Source: an uncultured Oscillospiraceae bacterium (GTDB taxonomy: Bacteria > Bacillota > Clostridia > Oscillospirales > Acutalibacteraceae). Taken from it: a stretch of DNA of 48,049 bases. The stretch is taken from NCBI GenBank assembly GCA_902492895.1, contig CABUNG010000018.1:1-48049 (forward strand). The letters are read 5' to 3'. Below, piece by piece: positions 15,313 through 24,911 of the stretch. Both the position numbers and the translations under genes were made by a program. The notes below the pieces were generated by a model that was given only the letters and a program-made list of their open reading frames with translations, searched no databases and had not been told where the DNA came from. Every line of letters begins with the position of its first letter. Positions within the stretch are counted from its first letter, which is position 1.

Positions 15313-17220
15313 TTATCCAATGCAGTTCGGGCTAATCATCAAATGATATTGATTAAAGTGACCCATCCACAGATCTTCGACCCGTTCACGCCCGTCAAAA
15401 GTCAGGCGCTCCGGTTCCAGCTCTTCAATCCGGTCGAGTTCGCCATTCAGATAAGCCCGAATCCGCATGGACGTCGTTTTCAGACGGGTCTCCAGGCCGC
15501 CGTACCGCAGATCGATCACTTCCCAGCCAAACGGCTTATACAGCTTTGCCCATTCCCGGGCGTGCAGAGCATGGAGAGTCACCACCCGATCCTGCAGCTC
15601 CGGCAGTACGTCCTCCTCCATGCGGCGCAGTTCCCGGCGGTCATCCGCGTCATAGGCCGCTTTTAATTTCAGGCCGAACTTGGCTTTCACCTCGAGCACC
15701 TTGCAAAGCTGCAGAATCTGTTCAAACAAGCCGCGATAGATTTCCGGCATGGAACCCCGGCAGCACTCTTCGAGGGTGGCGCGCAGCTTTGCATAGTGCG
15801 CCTCCAGATCGATGGGTTCGGCATTGCGGTCGAACAGCCCCAGCAGCGGATCCTGCCAGAGAAGGTATTTGGAGGGGTTTTGCGGTTCCAGCGGAGCCAG
15901 ATTGGGATCCAGGCAGTCGAGCGCGCATAACGCCGCCCACGCTTTCTCATCCAGCCCGGTAAACAGCCGGATGCTTTCCGCCATATGCGCTTCATCCGGT
16001 GCGGCGTAATACATATGCTCCGCATAGCGGACCAGCCCCGGCAGCACCGACAGATAATTGCATTCACCGCCATTGTCGTTCCAGATGCAGGCGAATACGT
16101 CGTGTATACCTTCCGCCTTGCACGCCCGCATAGCGGCATTGGTCGCCTTGACCGTGTGGTTATAGTTCTGCACCATCGCGCCGGTCCATGTGCAAAGGCC
16201 CCCGCCGAATACCGGAAGATTTCCGAATTTTTTGTGCCAGCCGATATACCCGTGATAGAACGCCTCGTCCTGGTGATAGTAATCCCAGTAGATTTGATCA
16301 ATCCCCTCCGGAATCATGTCGGCCGCATCATCCGGCAGCTGAACACGCGGATCATAATAGCCGCCCCCATCGATATGCAGACGGAACAGCATATCCCCCC
16401 ACATCATCGGCTTCAATCCCAGCCGGTCGGTGATGGCTTTCACCCTGACGATATGCTGCTGCATCAGTTCCGAGCGGGTATGGTAGCCGTATTTGTCCAG
16501 ATGCCTGCCCAGCCCCAGCGTATGGGCTTCATCCATGCCGATGTGGATTTTCTTGGTGCGCACGGCGGATGAAATGGACCCGATCATCCGCTCCAGCAAG
16601 TCATAGGTTTTCTCCTGCCCCACCATGATGACCTCGGCCGTGTCGCGATAAGGCTCGGCAGCCTGCCATTTGAGGAACTGCTCCATATGGGCCAAGGTCT
16701 GTATACAGGGTATGAGCTCCACGCCGAGAGCGTCGGCGTAATCATCCATCTCCCGGATTTGATCCAGGGAATACCGTCCCCGCATATAGCCGAAATACGG
16801 TTCGCCTTCCACCTCATAGGTATCCTCTGTATACAGCATCAGGGTGTTGAGCCCCATCACCGCCATCTGCCGCAAAACATATTGTACTGTTTCCACCTTC
16901 ATCACGGCATTGCGGGAGCAGTCAAACATGGCGCCGCTCGTATCAAACTGCCGGGTTTCCTCTATTTCGAAGGCGTCCTCTCCCCGTTCGGCCGAGGCGG
17001 CAAGCTGCCGCAAGGCTCGCAGTAGCGCGGGGATGTCGCGGTATTCGACCACAGCGGAGCCGTCCGCCGCTTTCACCCGAAGGGCATAGGGCTGCTCCGG
17101 CCGTCTTTGAAGAGACACCGGCATGCCTTCTTCAAAGGAGACCAGACCGAGCTCCTGTGCCGCCAGGCGAACCGCCTCTATCTCTTTTTCTCCCGCACCG
17201 ATCAATCGTATAGATGCCAT
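15313..17220 (-). CDS. Glycoside hydrolase family 20 beta-N-acetylhexosaminidase-like enzyme
   Basis: This 635-residue enzyme would remove terminal beta-linked N-acetylhexosamine. The GH20 TIM barrel starts near residue 100 (GAMFDCSRNAVMKVET, then MGLNTLMLYTEDTYEVEGEP), and the catalytic D-E pair is in KIHIGMDEAHTLG (D230, E231). This form recalls the GcnA-type branch with MDEAH. No signal peptide is present, so it should act in the cytoplasm on imported sugars. The open frame begins at a TTG six codons upstream, but GAAAGGA lies suitably before the ATG at 17220. It is the last gene of the transport operon, 36 bases after the TIM-barrel-like gene. Confidence 0.88.
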   Translation of the reverse strand: MASIRLIGAGEKEIEAVRLAAQELGLVSFEEGMPVSLQRRPEQPYALRVKAADGSAVVEYRDIPALLRALRQLAASAERGEDAFEIEETRQFDTSGAMFDCSRNAVMKVETVQYVLRQMAVMGLNTLMLYTEDTYEVEGEPYFGYMRGRYSLDQIREMDDYADALGVELIPCIQTLAHMEQFLKWQAAEPYRDTAEVIMVGQEKTYDLLERMIGSISSAVRTKKIHIGMDEAHTLGLGRHLDKYGYHTRSELMQQHIVRVKAITDRLGLKPMMWGDMLFRLHIDGGGYYDPRVQLPDDAADMIPEGIDQIYWDYYHQDEAFYHGYIGWHKKFGNLPVFGGGLCTWTGAMVQNYNHTVKATNAAMRACKAEGIHDVFACIWNDNGGECNYLSVLPGLVRYAEHMYYAAPDEAHMAESIRLFTGLDEKAWAALCALDCLDPNLAPLEPQNPSKYLLWQDPLLGLFDRNAEPIDLEAHYAKLRATLEECCRGSMPEIYRGLFEQILQLCKVLEVKAKFGLKLKAAYDADDRRELRRMEEDVLPELQDRVVTLHALHAREWAKLYKPFGWEVIDLRYGGLETRLKTTSMRIRAYLNGELDRIEELEPERLTFDGRERVEDLWMGHFNQYHLMISPNCIG

Positions 17221-17256
17221 ACTATCCATTCCTTTCAAAACTCGGCCATGGCTGTT

Positions 17257-18198
17257 TCAGCCGGCAGTCTGCATATTCATGGCATACCAGGTATTCACCC
17301 AATGAACCGCCAAACCGAAACCTGAGGGCAGCGCTTTTTCTTCCAGGGCCTCTCGCAGCATACGCTGCTCGGCGGCCCGGATTTTCGGCGGGAAGTTGGC
17401 ATAAGTGATGAAGGCTTCTTCTCCCAGCGATTCGGGAGACCCCGTTTCGCAGCCGATGTTGATGGCGCAGTGATTGCGCCGCGCGGCTTCGATCAAGTAA
17501 TCGGCTATATCCAGCTGATCTGCCGCGTTGGCCCGATAGGCCATCACCGTAATCGCGTCGCAGGCGTTGGTTACCACGTCGCCCATGATAACCTCCCGGC
17601 CGTTTTCGTCGATCGCCACCTGGCTGTCGTCGAACCAAGCATTGACGTCCAGTTCCAGCTGCAGGCCGTGGCGGTCGCACAACTCTCTGGTGTACAGCAG
17701 GAACCGCCGCATTTGGCTGCGGTATTTCAGATAATCGTCGGTCATGTCCGGCTCCAAATCCAAATGCACGCCGTAAAACCGCTGTTCTGCCGGCACATGG
17801 GCGTTGTACGCGGCGACGCCTTCAATATAAGATGTGATTTCGGGATACCCGGTACCGTCCGCAAACCAGGTCAGCGCCTCTTTCCCGCCGCGGCCCAATA
17901 AAGCGGCAACCCGCATATCGGTAGCCGTGCAGCGGCCGATGAATGCCGCCATTTGTTCGAGCGTCGCCTTATCCTTGACAGGAGCGCTTCCCCACGGCGC
18001 CATTTTGCCCGGATTCGCTTCCAGATAAATTTCGCTGATATGCTCTTTGACCAGCATATCGAAAGCCTTCTGCGCGGTTAAGCCGGTCTTCTTATCCGGC
18101 CGGGCCAGCAGATCCAGATCCCACCACCAGGTCCCCAGCGCCATCGCATCGCCGGCTTCCCGAACCTCCAGCAGCGGTCCGACATATTCCTCATACAT
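17257..18198 (-). CDS. Uncharacterised TIM-barrel-like protein, cytoplasmic paralogue of the next gene
   Basis: I do not recognise a named family for this 313-residue protein. It looks like a glycosidase-type TIM barrel: alternating strands and helices with acidic and aromatic clusters at strand ends, namely ALGTWWWDLDLL, SEIYLEANPG, FYGVHLDLEPD near residue 150, LELDVNAWFDD, ITVMAYRANA, NIGCETGS and LAVHWVNTW. The same order of motifs appears in the lipoprotein encoded directly upstream (18233-19498), so the two are paralogues. This one has no signal peptide. Its place between an exported paralogue and a GH20 enzyme suggests it acts on an imported oligosaccharide. AGAAAGGTGAACGGAT precedes the ATG. 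Confidence 0.6.
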   Translation of the reverse strand: MYEEYVGPLLEVREAGDAMALGTWWWDLDLLARPDKKTGLTAQKAFDMLVKEHISEIYLEANPGKMAPWGSAPVKDKATLEQMAAFIGRCTATDMRVAALLGRGGKEALTWFADGTGYPEITSYIEGVAAYNAHVPAEQRFYGVHLDLEPDMTDDYLKYRSQMRRFLLYTRELCDRHGLQLELDVNAWFDDSQVAIDENGREVIMGDVVTNACDAITVMAYRANAADQLDIADYLIEAARRNHCAINIGCETGSPESLGEEAFITYANFPPKIRAAEQRMLREALEEKALPSGFGLAVHWVNTWYAMNMQTAG

Positions 18199-18232
18199 AT
18201 CCGTTCACCTTTCTTCTGATAGAATCCGTGTT

Positions 18233-19498
18233 TTATGGTTTTGCGGTCATGATCGTGTAAAAGGGCACTGCATGATGCAGCGCTATGCCAAACGATGCGC
18301 AGCCCGACTCATCCAGCATCTCCCGCAACTTTTTCTGCTGATCAATCAAATAGGCCGCGCCCATCGGGAAATAGGTAATGCTGCGCTCACCGGGCGGCAT
18401 CTCGCTGGCATCGCCGGTTTCCGCCCCCAGAATCAGCTGGCAGCCATTCTTAGCCGCATAGCCGAGTTCCAGCTCTCCCAGTTCATATTGACCCTTGGCG
18501 GTGCGGCGATAAGACATGAGCGTCAGCTGCCGGCATTGCTTGGTGAAAATATCGAGAATACAGACATAGTCGCCGTTCTCATCGTACGCTTTCCATTCTT
18601 CTTTCAGAAAGGCGTTGATATCAAAGGTCAGTTCCACGTCATAAAAATCGCAGTATTTCCGCATCCGAATCAGATAGTCGGCGCAATCCTGCAGATTGGT
18701 TTCCAACCCCTCGCCGCCTTTTTCCCAGTCCGGTTCAAGGTCGATATGGACGCCGTACAGCTTCTCGTCGTCTCCGGAAGCACGCGAATTGAAATCCGCA
18801 ATCAGGCGTACCCAGCGTTTAGTCGCACGGTATTCCTGAGATTCGTCATCCTTGCGGGCCCATTGGGCATAGGCATTATCCACCATAGCCGTGAGCATCG
18901 ACACCCGAATGCCGTACTTGGAACATTTCTTGATGAACCCGCGCAGTTCCATTTCACTGACGAAACCGTCCTTGAGCTCGCCTTTGTTGGCAATCTGGCT
19001 TTCCAGATCCATGTAATACTGCATGCCCAGATAAATCTCGGTGACCCCGTTTTGAATCAGCATGTCAAGGAGCATATCGCTGCTCATGTCGCTGTCCGGC
19101 GAGATGCCTTTGATCATCCGGCAGTCCCATACCCACATGCCGACAGCGGGATTTCCCTTTTTATCGGACTCTTTGCGGAAGTTGAGTTTTTCGCCTTTAT
19201 ACAGGCTGCCCGGCACGAAATTCGGATCCCCCGACTGAACCGGGGCAATGGAGAAGCCGGACGGAATCGTTAATTTGTCGAGAGGCGGCGTTTCAATATC
19301 ATACGACGGCTGGCCGCCCGGACGGGCTGAGGGCTCCGCCGACACCGACGTTCCGCTGCTTTCCGGCTCGCCGGAGGCGGCGGATGATGCATCCTGACTG
19401 GACGTTTCCCCCGTCTGGCAGCCCGCTGCCAGCAGCAGCACACCGGCCGCCAGCAGCGCCAGGAACCGATTAAAGACCGTTTTGAGACGTTGATTCAT
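18233..19498 (-). CDS. Lipoprotein with TIM-barrel-like domain (putative extracellular glycan-active protein)
   Basis: This 421-residue exported lipoprotein has the signal peptide and lipobox FLALLAAGVLLLAAGC, a Ser/Glu/Pro-rich linker to about residue 70, then a barrel-like domain. Motifs shared with its cytoplasmic paralogue are AVGMWVWDCRM, TEIYLGMQYY, YGVHIDLEPD near residue 250, LTFDINAFL, LTLMSYRRTAKG, ILGAETGD and GIALHHAV. Conserved acids in DLEPD and ETG would suit a hydrolase, but no known glycoside hydrolase family could be assigned by eye. Two ATGs three codons apart (19507 and 19498) both lie near AGGAAGGGA; the second has better spacing. It probably processes or binds glycan at the cell surface for the adjacent transporters. 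Confidence 0.6.
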   Translation of the reverse strand: MNQRLKTVFNRFLALLAAGVLLLAAGCQTGETSSQDASSAASGEPESSGTSVSAEPSARPGGQPSYDIETPPLDKLTIPSGFSIAPVQSGDPNFVPGSLYKGEKLNFRKESDKKGNPAVGMWVWDCRMIKGISPDSDMSSDMLLDMLIQNGVTEIYLGMQYYMDLESQIANKGELKDGFVSEMELRGFIKKCSKYGIRVSMLTAMVDNAYAQWARKDDESQEYRATKRWVRLIADFNSRASGDDEKLYGVHIDLEPDWEKGGEGLETNLQDCADYLIRMRKYCDFYDVELTFDINAFLKEEWKAYDENGDYVCILDIFTKQCRQLTLMSYRRTAKGQYELGELELGYAAKNGCQLILGAETGDASEMPPGERSITYFPMGAAYLIDQQKKLREMLDESGCASFGIALHHAVPFYTIMTAKP

Positions 19499-19558
19499 AC
19501 GGTACATTCCCTTCCTCGGAGATAAAATCTCGTCTGAGCGATATCACGGCGATGACTG

Positions 19559-20398
19559 TTATTCTTTTTTCTTCTTTTTGACCAGTATGACGGACATCGT
19601 GATCACAGCCGCCAGAAGCCCCACAACCACCACGCCGCCTGCAATCAGCCCGACTGTATAACGGGCCGGCCAGCTTAATGGTTCTACATCCAAGGAAGAC
19701 GGGCTTCCGTCCTCCCCGCCTGCAGAGGTCGTGTGCTGCTCATCGTTGGCCGAAGTTCCCTGCGAGGCTTCCGACACGGTCGTTTCCGGAGGAGGCGGCG
19801 CGGTGGTTTCCGGTTCGGAAGTGGGATAGGTTTCCGCGCCCGGCTCCACCCCGGAAACAAAGGCGAATTCCCGTATGATGGCCTCTTCGCCTCCTACATA
19901 AAACGCTACGTGCTGAAATTTATCGAAACCCTCGAAAAAGAAATCGCCCGGATCCAGCACCCCTTTATATGTACCGCCCGGAATGGTCTCATTCTTTTCA
20001 CCGGTTGCCTCGATTCCCAGTGCTTTCGCCAAATGCTGCGTAAAGATGAATTCACGGTTGCCGTTCGGATACACACTCTCCTCAAGATCGCGGACAAAGC
20101 CGATGTTGATCGTAATATTCGCATCCGAATCCCCCACAACGGTGAAGTCGTAGGCGATCATCTGGCCCTTGTGATAGGTCATATCGAAATAGCTCACCGC
20201 ATTGCCGCCATCCATGGTCGGCGACGTTTTCAGCTTCCATCCGCCCTCTATCTTGACGGGAATCATGCTGCTTTCACTCGACCATTCTTCCTTCGGCAGC
20301 ATATCCCTCACCACCGTTTTGGCCGATGCAGGCCACGCACACATCACCCCCGCCAATACGATGCTCAATACAGCGCTCCCGAGTTTTCTGCTCTTCAT
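19559..20398 (-). CDS. Secreted, C-terminally membrane-anchored protein with surface-module domain
   Basis: This is a 279-residue exported protein. It has a signal peptide (LGSAVLSIVLAGVMCAWPASA), an ectodomain, a Pro/Thr/Ser/Glu-rich linker (about residues 195-240), one membrane helix and a KKKKKE stop-transfer tail. The ectodomain resembles the last module of the 1,252-residue surface protein at 34590-38348: IEGGWKLKTSP matches LLSGWKLSVPES, IAYDFTV matches LCYDFII, GGTYKGV matches AGHYQGV, and IREFAFVSG matches FRELAFAKN. It lies between a permease and the lipoprotein of the transport locus, so a glycan-binding role is plausible but unproven. AAAGGTAGGAACAAGTAA precedes the ATG. Confidence 0.6.
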   Translation of the reverse strand: MKSRKLGSAVLSIVLAGVMCAWPASAKTVVRDMLPKEEWSSESSMIPVKIEGGWKLKTSPTMDGGNAVSYFDMTYHKGQMIAYDFTVVGDSDANITINIGFVRDLEESVYPNGNREFIFTQHLAKALGIEATGEKNETIPGGTYKGVLDPGDFFFEGFDKFQHVAFYVGGEEAIIREFAFVSGVEPGAETYPTSEPETTAPPPPETTVSEASQGTSANDEQHTTSAGGEDGSPSSLDVEPLSWPARYTVGLIAGGVVVVGLLAAVITMSVILVKKKKKE

Positions 20399-20473
20399 TT
20401 ACTTGTTCCTACCTTTCTGCAGGACCATCCGGTCCAAGCCGTCATAATTTGTTGCGTTGAATCGCACACCTGT

Positions 20474-21397
20474 TTACCCCACAATGCCGGTTTGCTCAAT
20501 GGACTGGATGAAAAAGCGCTGGCATACAACATATACAAGCAGCAGCGGCAGGATCACCAACAAGGTGGATGCGGCAAAGATGATGGACTGATATGCCTCA
20601 AAATCTGCCGGAGAAATAAAACTATAGCCTCCGCTTCCCACTTTCGTCTGCACGTCGTAGCCGAGCGACTGCAGGGTGCGCGCGAGAGTGGGATAGTTGC
20701 CGGCGAAAAGCGGTGTATACGAATTTTCCGCCCACTGCCATACAAACGAAAACAGAAAAATCGTCACCATGGTAGGCAGGCCGCTGCGCAGCATGATTCT
20801 GGCAAACACTTGAAACGCTCCCGCGCCGTCAATGGCGGCCGCTTCGTCGATTTCCCGCGGGATGCCGCGGTAATACTGCCGTGCAAGGAAGATATACAGG
20901 CCGCACCGCGGTCCGGTGGCGGTGATTCCCAGCAGCACGAACGGCGTCAAACCGTTAATCAGGCCAAAGCTTTTAAAATTGAGATACTGCGGGGTGAGGA
21001 GAATCTGAGTGGGAATGACCATGAGTATTACGACCAGCACAAACAGCAGATTGTGACCCTTGAACCGAAACCGCGCAAAGCCGTATCCCACCACGGTGCA
21101 CGATAAAGCCTGCATCAAGCCGACCAGGGTGCAAAGCCAGGCGGTGGAGCCGATGGATTTGAAATAATCCAAATATTTCGTTGCATCGGCATAATTGGTG
21201 AGGGTGAAGTGCTTGGGAATGGCTTTGACCGTGCGGTCATATAGGTCGGTGGGAGTCATAAACGACATAGAAATTTTGTTGAGCAACGGGCTGATGATGA
21301 TGTAACAGATACTCAAAATAAAGACGAATCGAAATAGGTTCAGCAGCGTCTGCACCAGATGGCGCCGCGTAAAGGCCCGCCGTATACGCTCAGTCAC
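20474..21397 (-). CDS. Carbohydrate ABC transporter permease (MalG/LacG type)
   Basis: This 307-residue inner-membrane permease has about six membrane helices. The cytoplasmic EAA loop that docks the ATPase reads REIDEAAAIDGAGAFQVFAR, followed by LPTMVTIFLFSFVWQW. The start is GTG at 21397, which overlaps the end of the partner permease by eight bases and has AGGAAGG at good spacing. It is presumed to pair with the gene directly upstream to form one transporter. No ATPase gene lies in the window, so a housekeeping MsmK-type ATPase may energise it. The substrate is inferred to be an oligosaccharide from context only. Confidence 0.9.
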   Translation of the reverse strand: MTERIRRAFTRRHLVQTLLNLFRFVFILSICYIIISPLLNKISMSFMTPTDLYDRTVKAIPKHFTLTNYADATKYLDYFKSIGSTAWLCTLVGLMQALSCTVVGYGFARFRFKGHNLLFVLVVILMVIPTQILLTPQYLNFKSFGLINGLTPFVLLGITATGPRCGLYIFLARQYYRGIPREIDEAAAIDGAGAFQVFARIMLRSGLPTMVTIFLFSFVWQWAENSYTPLFAGNYPTLARTLQSLGYDVQTKVGSGGYSFISPADFEAYQSIIFAASTLLVILPLLLVYVVCQRFFIQSIEQTGIVG

Positions 21398-22304
21398 GAT
21401 AATACACCTTCCTCGAAATCAGGGCAAAAGTCACGCCCAGCACCGCAAAGATCATGATAAAATACACCCAGGCGGTCGCCGACGCAATGCCGAAATTCTT
21501 CAGACTGGTCAGATCGCTCCAGATGGACTTGATCAGCGGATTGTTGATATTGGTGAACGAGTCAATAACGGTGTACACCACATTGAGCAAAATATAGGGA
21601 CCGCTCATAGGAAAGGTGATTTTCCAGAAATTCACCCACGCTGTTGCGCCTTCTATATTGGAGGATTCATAAATCGACGGAGAAATCGTATTCAGGCCGC
21701 CCAGAAAAATGATGATCTGAATGCCGGACTTGGACACGATCCCGCTTATATTGGAGGCGGCGGCCGCTACGAACTGGGTGATGTTATCCGGCAGGCTTCC
21801 GGCAAACAGCGTGTTGATAAAAGCCAGCGCCGAATCGGTGGCCTCCATCGCCCCGGCGCTCACCGCCGGATCCCGGTCCATCACCATATTCATGATCGAA
21901 TTCGAATCGATAACGGCAAATACCCCGGACGACACAATCACCGGCAGGAAAAAAATCGCACGGGCCAGGGTTCGTCCGCGGAACGACTTGTGCAGGATAA
22001 GGGCTGCAAAAAAGCTGAACGGCACCACAATCAGCGTATCCCGAAGCGTCATCTGAAACGATTCGATCATCTTCTGGCGAAAGGCGGTGTTGACCATGAG
22101 AATATATCGGTAATTCTCCATACCTTTCGGCACCAGCATATAACCGCTTTCAATGATCTGGACGTCATGGAAGCTGATGACGATCGACTGCACAATAGGG
22201 ATGCCGATGAACAGCAGGAATCCTATGAGAAACGGTGCGATAAACGCATATCCCACCCGGTCCCGCCGAACCATCAGGTCGTGTTTCCTTCCTTTGGCGT
22301 TCAT
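21390..22304 (-). CDS. Carbohydrate ABC transporter permease (MalF/UgpA type)
   Basis: This 304-residue permease starts with RVGYAFIAPFLIGFLLFIG, a common opening of sugar permeases of this class. The EAA-like loop reads YESSNIEGATAWVNFWKITF and is degenerate relative to the usual EAA(x)DGA pattern, with E and A-to-S changes. The ATG overlaps the stop of the DUF5696 gene as ATGA, a translational coupling arrangement, and the coding end overlaps the next permease. The spacer between helices carries a longer extracytoplasmic loop (MDRDPAVSAGAMEATD) than usual. It is presumed to form a heterodimer with the following permease. Confidence 0.88.
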   Translation of the reverse strand: MNAKGRKHDLMVRRDRVGYAFIAPFLIGFLLFIGIPIVQSIVISFHDVQIIESGYMLVPKGMENYRYILMVNTAFRQKMIESFQMTLRDTLIVVPFSFFAALILHKSFRGRTLARAIFFLPVIVSSGVFAVIDSNSIMNMVMDRDPAVSAGAMEATDSALAFINTLFAGSLPDNITQFVAAAASNISGIVSKSGIQIIIFLGGLNTISPSIYESSNIEGATAWVNFWKITFPMSGPYILLNVVYTVIDSFTNINNPLIKSIWSDLTSLKNFGIASATAWVYFIMIFAVLGVTFALISRKVYYRD

Positions 22305-24907
22305 CCGCTCACCCCCCGTATCTGTGCGTAGCTCCTCGCATCCACCCGGATGCCCTCCGGCAGCTCGACTGCCTCATCTCTATAATTGACCACAATGGTT
22401 ACGCCGTTGTCGTAGGCAACCCGTACGACCCCGCCGTCGGATGCATAAGCGGTCATAACCCGGCCATATACCGGAGCGAGCGCTTCTGTGACCTCATCCG
22501 CAATCCGGCAGACCTTAGTCAGCTGACTTGCCGCGCTGACCGATCCATAGGAGTCGTATGCGGTATCCTTCATCAGGGCGTTGTCCGCCGCCATCAGCGT
22601 TGCATACGGAGCTGAGCCGGTTTCGATGCACTTGAGCCGATACAGCTCCAGGTCGGTTGCCCGATTGAGCGAGGTAGCCGCATACCGCACGCTGCCCGAC
22701 AGAACGGCCTGAACAAAAGGCACCGTTTCCGTGACCAACGGATGCGCATTGGCCTGCATGGGGATGCCGTATGCGTAATCCGTATAAGGCAGCACATAGG
22801 CGTTGACCCCATCGGTCATCCGATGCAGATCCGCTTCCTGCAGCCTGTTCAGCAAGTCCTGCACGGCTGCCAGCGCAGCATTCCGGGACACATACTGCTC
22901 TTCGGAAAAATCAGCCGACAGCTCCCGGCCTATGTAAGGAAGGCTCACGCCGTTCAGTCCGTATCCTCCCGCTTTATCGGCCGCACGGGCCGCCATATCG
23001 ACCATGACGGCGGGCCGGACCACATACCCAAACGGCTTGTCGGCATCTGTGTTGAAATTCGCGGGACTGTAAGTGGGTCTGTAGGCTTTTTCGCTGACCA
23101 CCGTCCGGGCGACGTCGCGAGAAGCGCTGAACCCGTCAAACGGAAGATCGCGGTACACATATTGGAAAACCGTGTCGGGAAACAGTTCCACGCCGTTTGA
23201 GCGGCAGTCGTTCAGCAGGGATTGAAACGCCTTGTCTCCGCCTAGCACCCTCTCAGCCTTGAGCTGCGAAGCCGGACCGGATTTGATGCCGCCCTTCTGC
23301 CAGCCCGAATACTGTATCACCAGCCGATTCTCTGGCAGGGAAGCGGCGAGCTTGTCAATCAGCTCCTTCGCCTGCTCGAAGGTGGTCAGCGCATGGAGTT
23401 TTTCTTTCGGGAACCCCAAAAAGGGTTCGACATCGTCGATCGCCCCGAGGATCTGCACCACCGCCGGCACCGTGGTTTCCGCAACCGCCGTCAGCCGGCC
23501 GTCCGCTATCAGCTGTTCGCGGTAAGCGGCGGCGATATCCATAAAATCGCGGCAGACCGCGGGGAAAGTAAAGGTGACTTCGATGGGGCTTAAATCCGCA
23601 TGATCTGGATAGCTGCGCACGGTATCGGTATCGGTAGGAAGCAGCTTGGTGGTCGCGTAATCCAGCAGCTTAAAGCGGAATCCCGCCGTGCCGACCGGTT
23701 TGTCCGCCGTATGCGGCGTCACCAGCAGGCTGGCGCTCGCCGCGCCTTCCGTCGCCTCGGCCAAGAAGCCCCCGTCTGCATTGATCAGGCCGTACAGCGG
23801 AAAATATACGGTTTCCTTCACCGAAGTGCGGGCTGTACGGTAAAGCGAATAGTCTTCCCCAAAGATTTTTTCCTCGTAATCGGACACCGAGGAGGATACG
23901 GTTCTTCCAAGATCCATGATCGCGCCGGATCCGTCCGGAACGACAACCGTTGTCGAGGAAGCTCCGCCGTCCGTATTCCAAAACGGAAGCAGGACGATGC
24001 TTTCCACCTTCAGCAGCCCCAGCGTGCTCATCTCGTCGGTACGGGCCCGCACCCGCAGCTGCCCGTTCTCCAGCGTATATTCTACCGGCAGAAGGAAATG
24101 GCTGTTATCCGATCCCCCTTCCTGATACCCGGTCAGCTGGTTATCCCTGTTTCGATCCTCTTGGGTATACCCGATTTTCTCGAAATAGGTCCGTAAACGG
24201 TTGGTTTCGAGAACCGACGGATTGTTCTTCAATATGTAAATCCGCTGGAGCTGTTCCAGCTTTGAGTAGCTTTCTTTCAGCGTGCTCAGCACCTGCTGAT
24301 CGCCGATCAGGGATATATCCGCTAAGGTGTAATATCGGCTGAAATACAAAACTTCATCATCGGACAATTGCTTCACGATCTCATTATATCGTTCTTCCGT
24401 GAGCGCCTGAGGGTACAGTTCCTGTTTGGCGGTGCGTCCGAACAGATATTCCACCCGCAGTCCATTCTCCATCGGGCTGGTTTTCACTTGACCGAACTTC
24501 ATGCAGTCGTCGAAGGAATACATGGTCTTTTCCGACTCGTTGGCGGTGATGACGTTGGCATACAGCAGCGAGGTATAATGCCCTTGAGACAGCAGGTCAA
24601 AATCCATCCGATTCTGCGGATTGGAGTACCAGATCTCCCCCGCTGCGTTTTTCACGGCCAGTTCACCGGTCGTTTCGTGGTAATACAGTACGGTGCCGCG
24701 GCTTTCGGCAACGCGCTGCATATGATCCAGCCCGAGAAGCTCGGCAGACTGTTCCAACGCCTCGGAATTCGTGGGCCAATCCGCGATAACCGCCTGGGTA
24801 AGCTCGGGAAACAGCCGTGTATCCGAAGTCCCGCCGGCCAGCAGCAAGGCGGCCAGACCGCCGGCTGTCAGCACGACGGCCAGCAAGCGATATAACCATT
24901 TGCGCAT
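22301..24907 (-). CDS. DUF5696-domain extracytoplasmic protein
   Basis: This 868-residue protein has an N-terminal membrane anchor or signal (WLYRLLAVVLTAGGLAALLL) and a large outside region. I recognise it as DUF5696-like from the context and from segments such as TGELAVKNAAGEIWYSNP and VVVPDGSGAIMDLGR. The C-terminal half has a barrel-like character (LVIQYSGWQKGG, NGVELFPDTVFQYVY, YGLNGVSLPYIGREL), ending with a beta-rich strand pattern. Its function is not known to me; the recurring neighbourhood of sugar permeases and YIP1 proteins suggests glycan capture or cleavage. The ATG is preceded by GAGGAGGTGAGTGT, and only four bases separate it from the YIP1 gene. Confidence 0.75.
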   Translation of the reverse strand: MRKWLYRLLAVVLTAGGLAALLLAGGTSDTRLFPELTQAVIADWPTNSEALEQSAELLGLDHMQRVAESRGTVLYYHETTGELAVKNAAGEIWYSNPQNRMDFDLLSQGHYTSLLYANVITANESEKTMYSFDDCMKFGQVKTSPMENGLRVEYLFGRTAKQELYPQALTEERYNEIVKQLSDDEVLYFSRYYTLADISLIGDQQVLSTLKESYSKLEQLQRIYILKNNPSVLETNRLRTYFEKIGYTQEDRNRDNQLTGYQEGGSDNSHFLLPVEYTLENGQLRVRARTDEMSTLGLLKVESIVLLPFWNTDGGASSTTVVVPDGSGAIMDLGRTVSSSVSDYEEKIFGEDYSLYRTARTSVKETVYFPLYGLINADGGFLAEATEGAASASLLVTPHTADKPVGTAGFRFKLLDYATTKLLPTDTDTVRSYPDHADLSPIEVTFTFPAVCRDFMDIAAAYREQLIADGRLTAVAETTVPAVVQILGAIDDVEPFLGFPKEKLHALTTFEQAKELIDKLAASLPENRLVIQYSGWQKGGIKSGPASQLKAERVLGGDKAFQSLLNDCRSNGVELFPDTVFQYVYRDLPFDGFSASRDVARTVVSEKAYRPTYSPANFNTDADKPFGYVVRPAVMVDMAARAADKAGGYGLNGVSLPYIGRELSADFSEEQYVSRNAALAAVQDLLNRLQEADLHRMTDGVNAYVLPYTDYAYGIPMQANAHPLVTETVPFVQAVLSGSVRYAATSLNRATDLELYRLKCIETGSAPYATLMAADNALMKDTAYDSYGSVSAASQLTKVCRIADEVTEALAPVYGRVMTAYASDGGVVRVAYDNGVTIVVNYRDEAVELPEGIRVDARSYAQIRGVSG

Positions 24908-24911
24908 ACAC

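Noticed and set aside
19733..21106. 457-codon open frame on the plus strand
   Set aside because: It runs across two well-supported minus-strand genes and their gap, with no promoter or start site signal.
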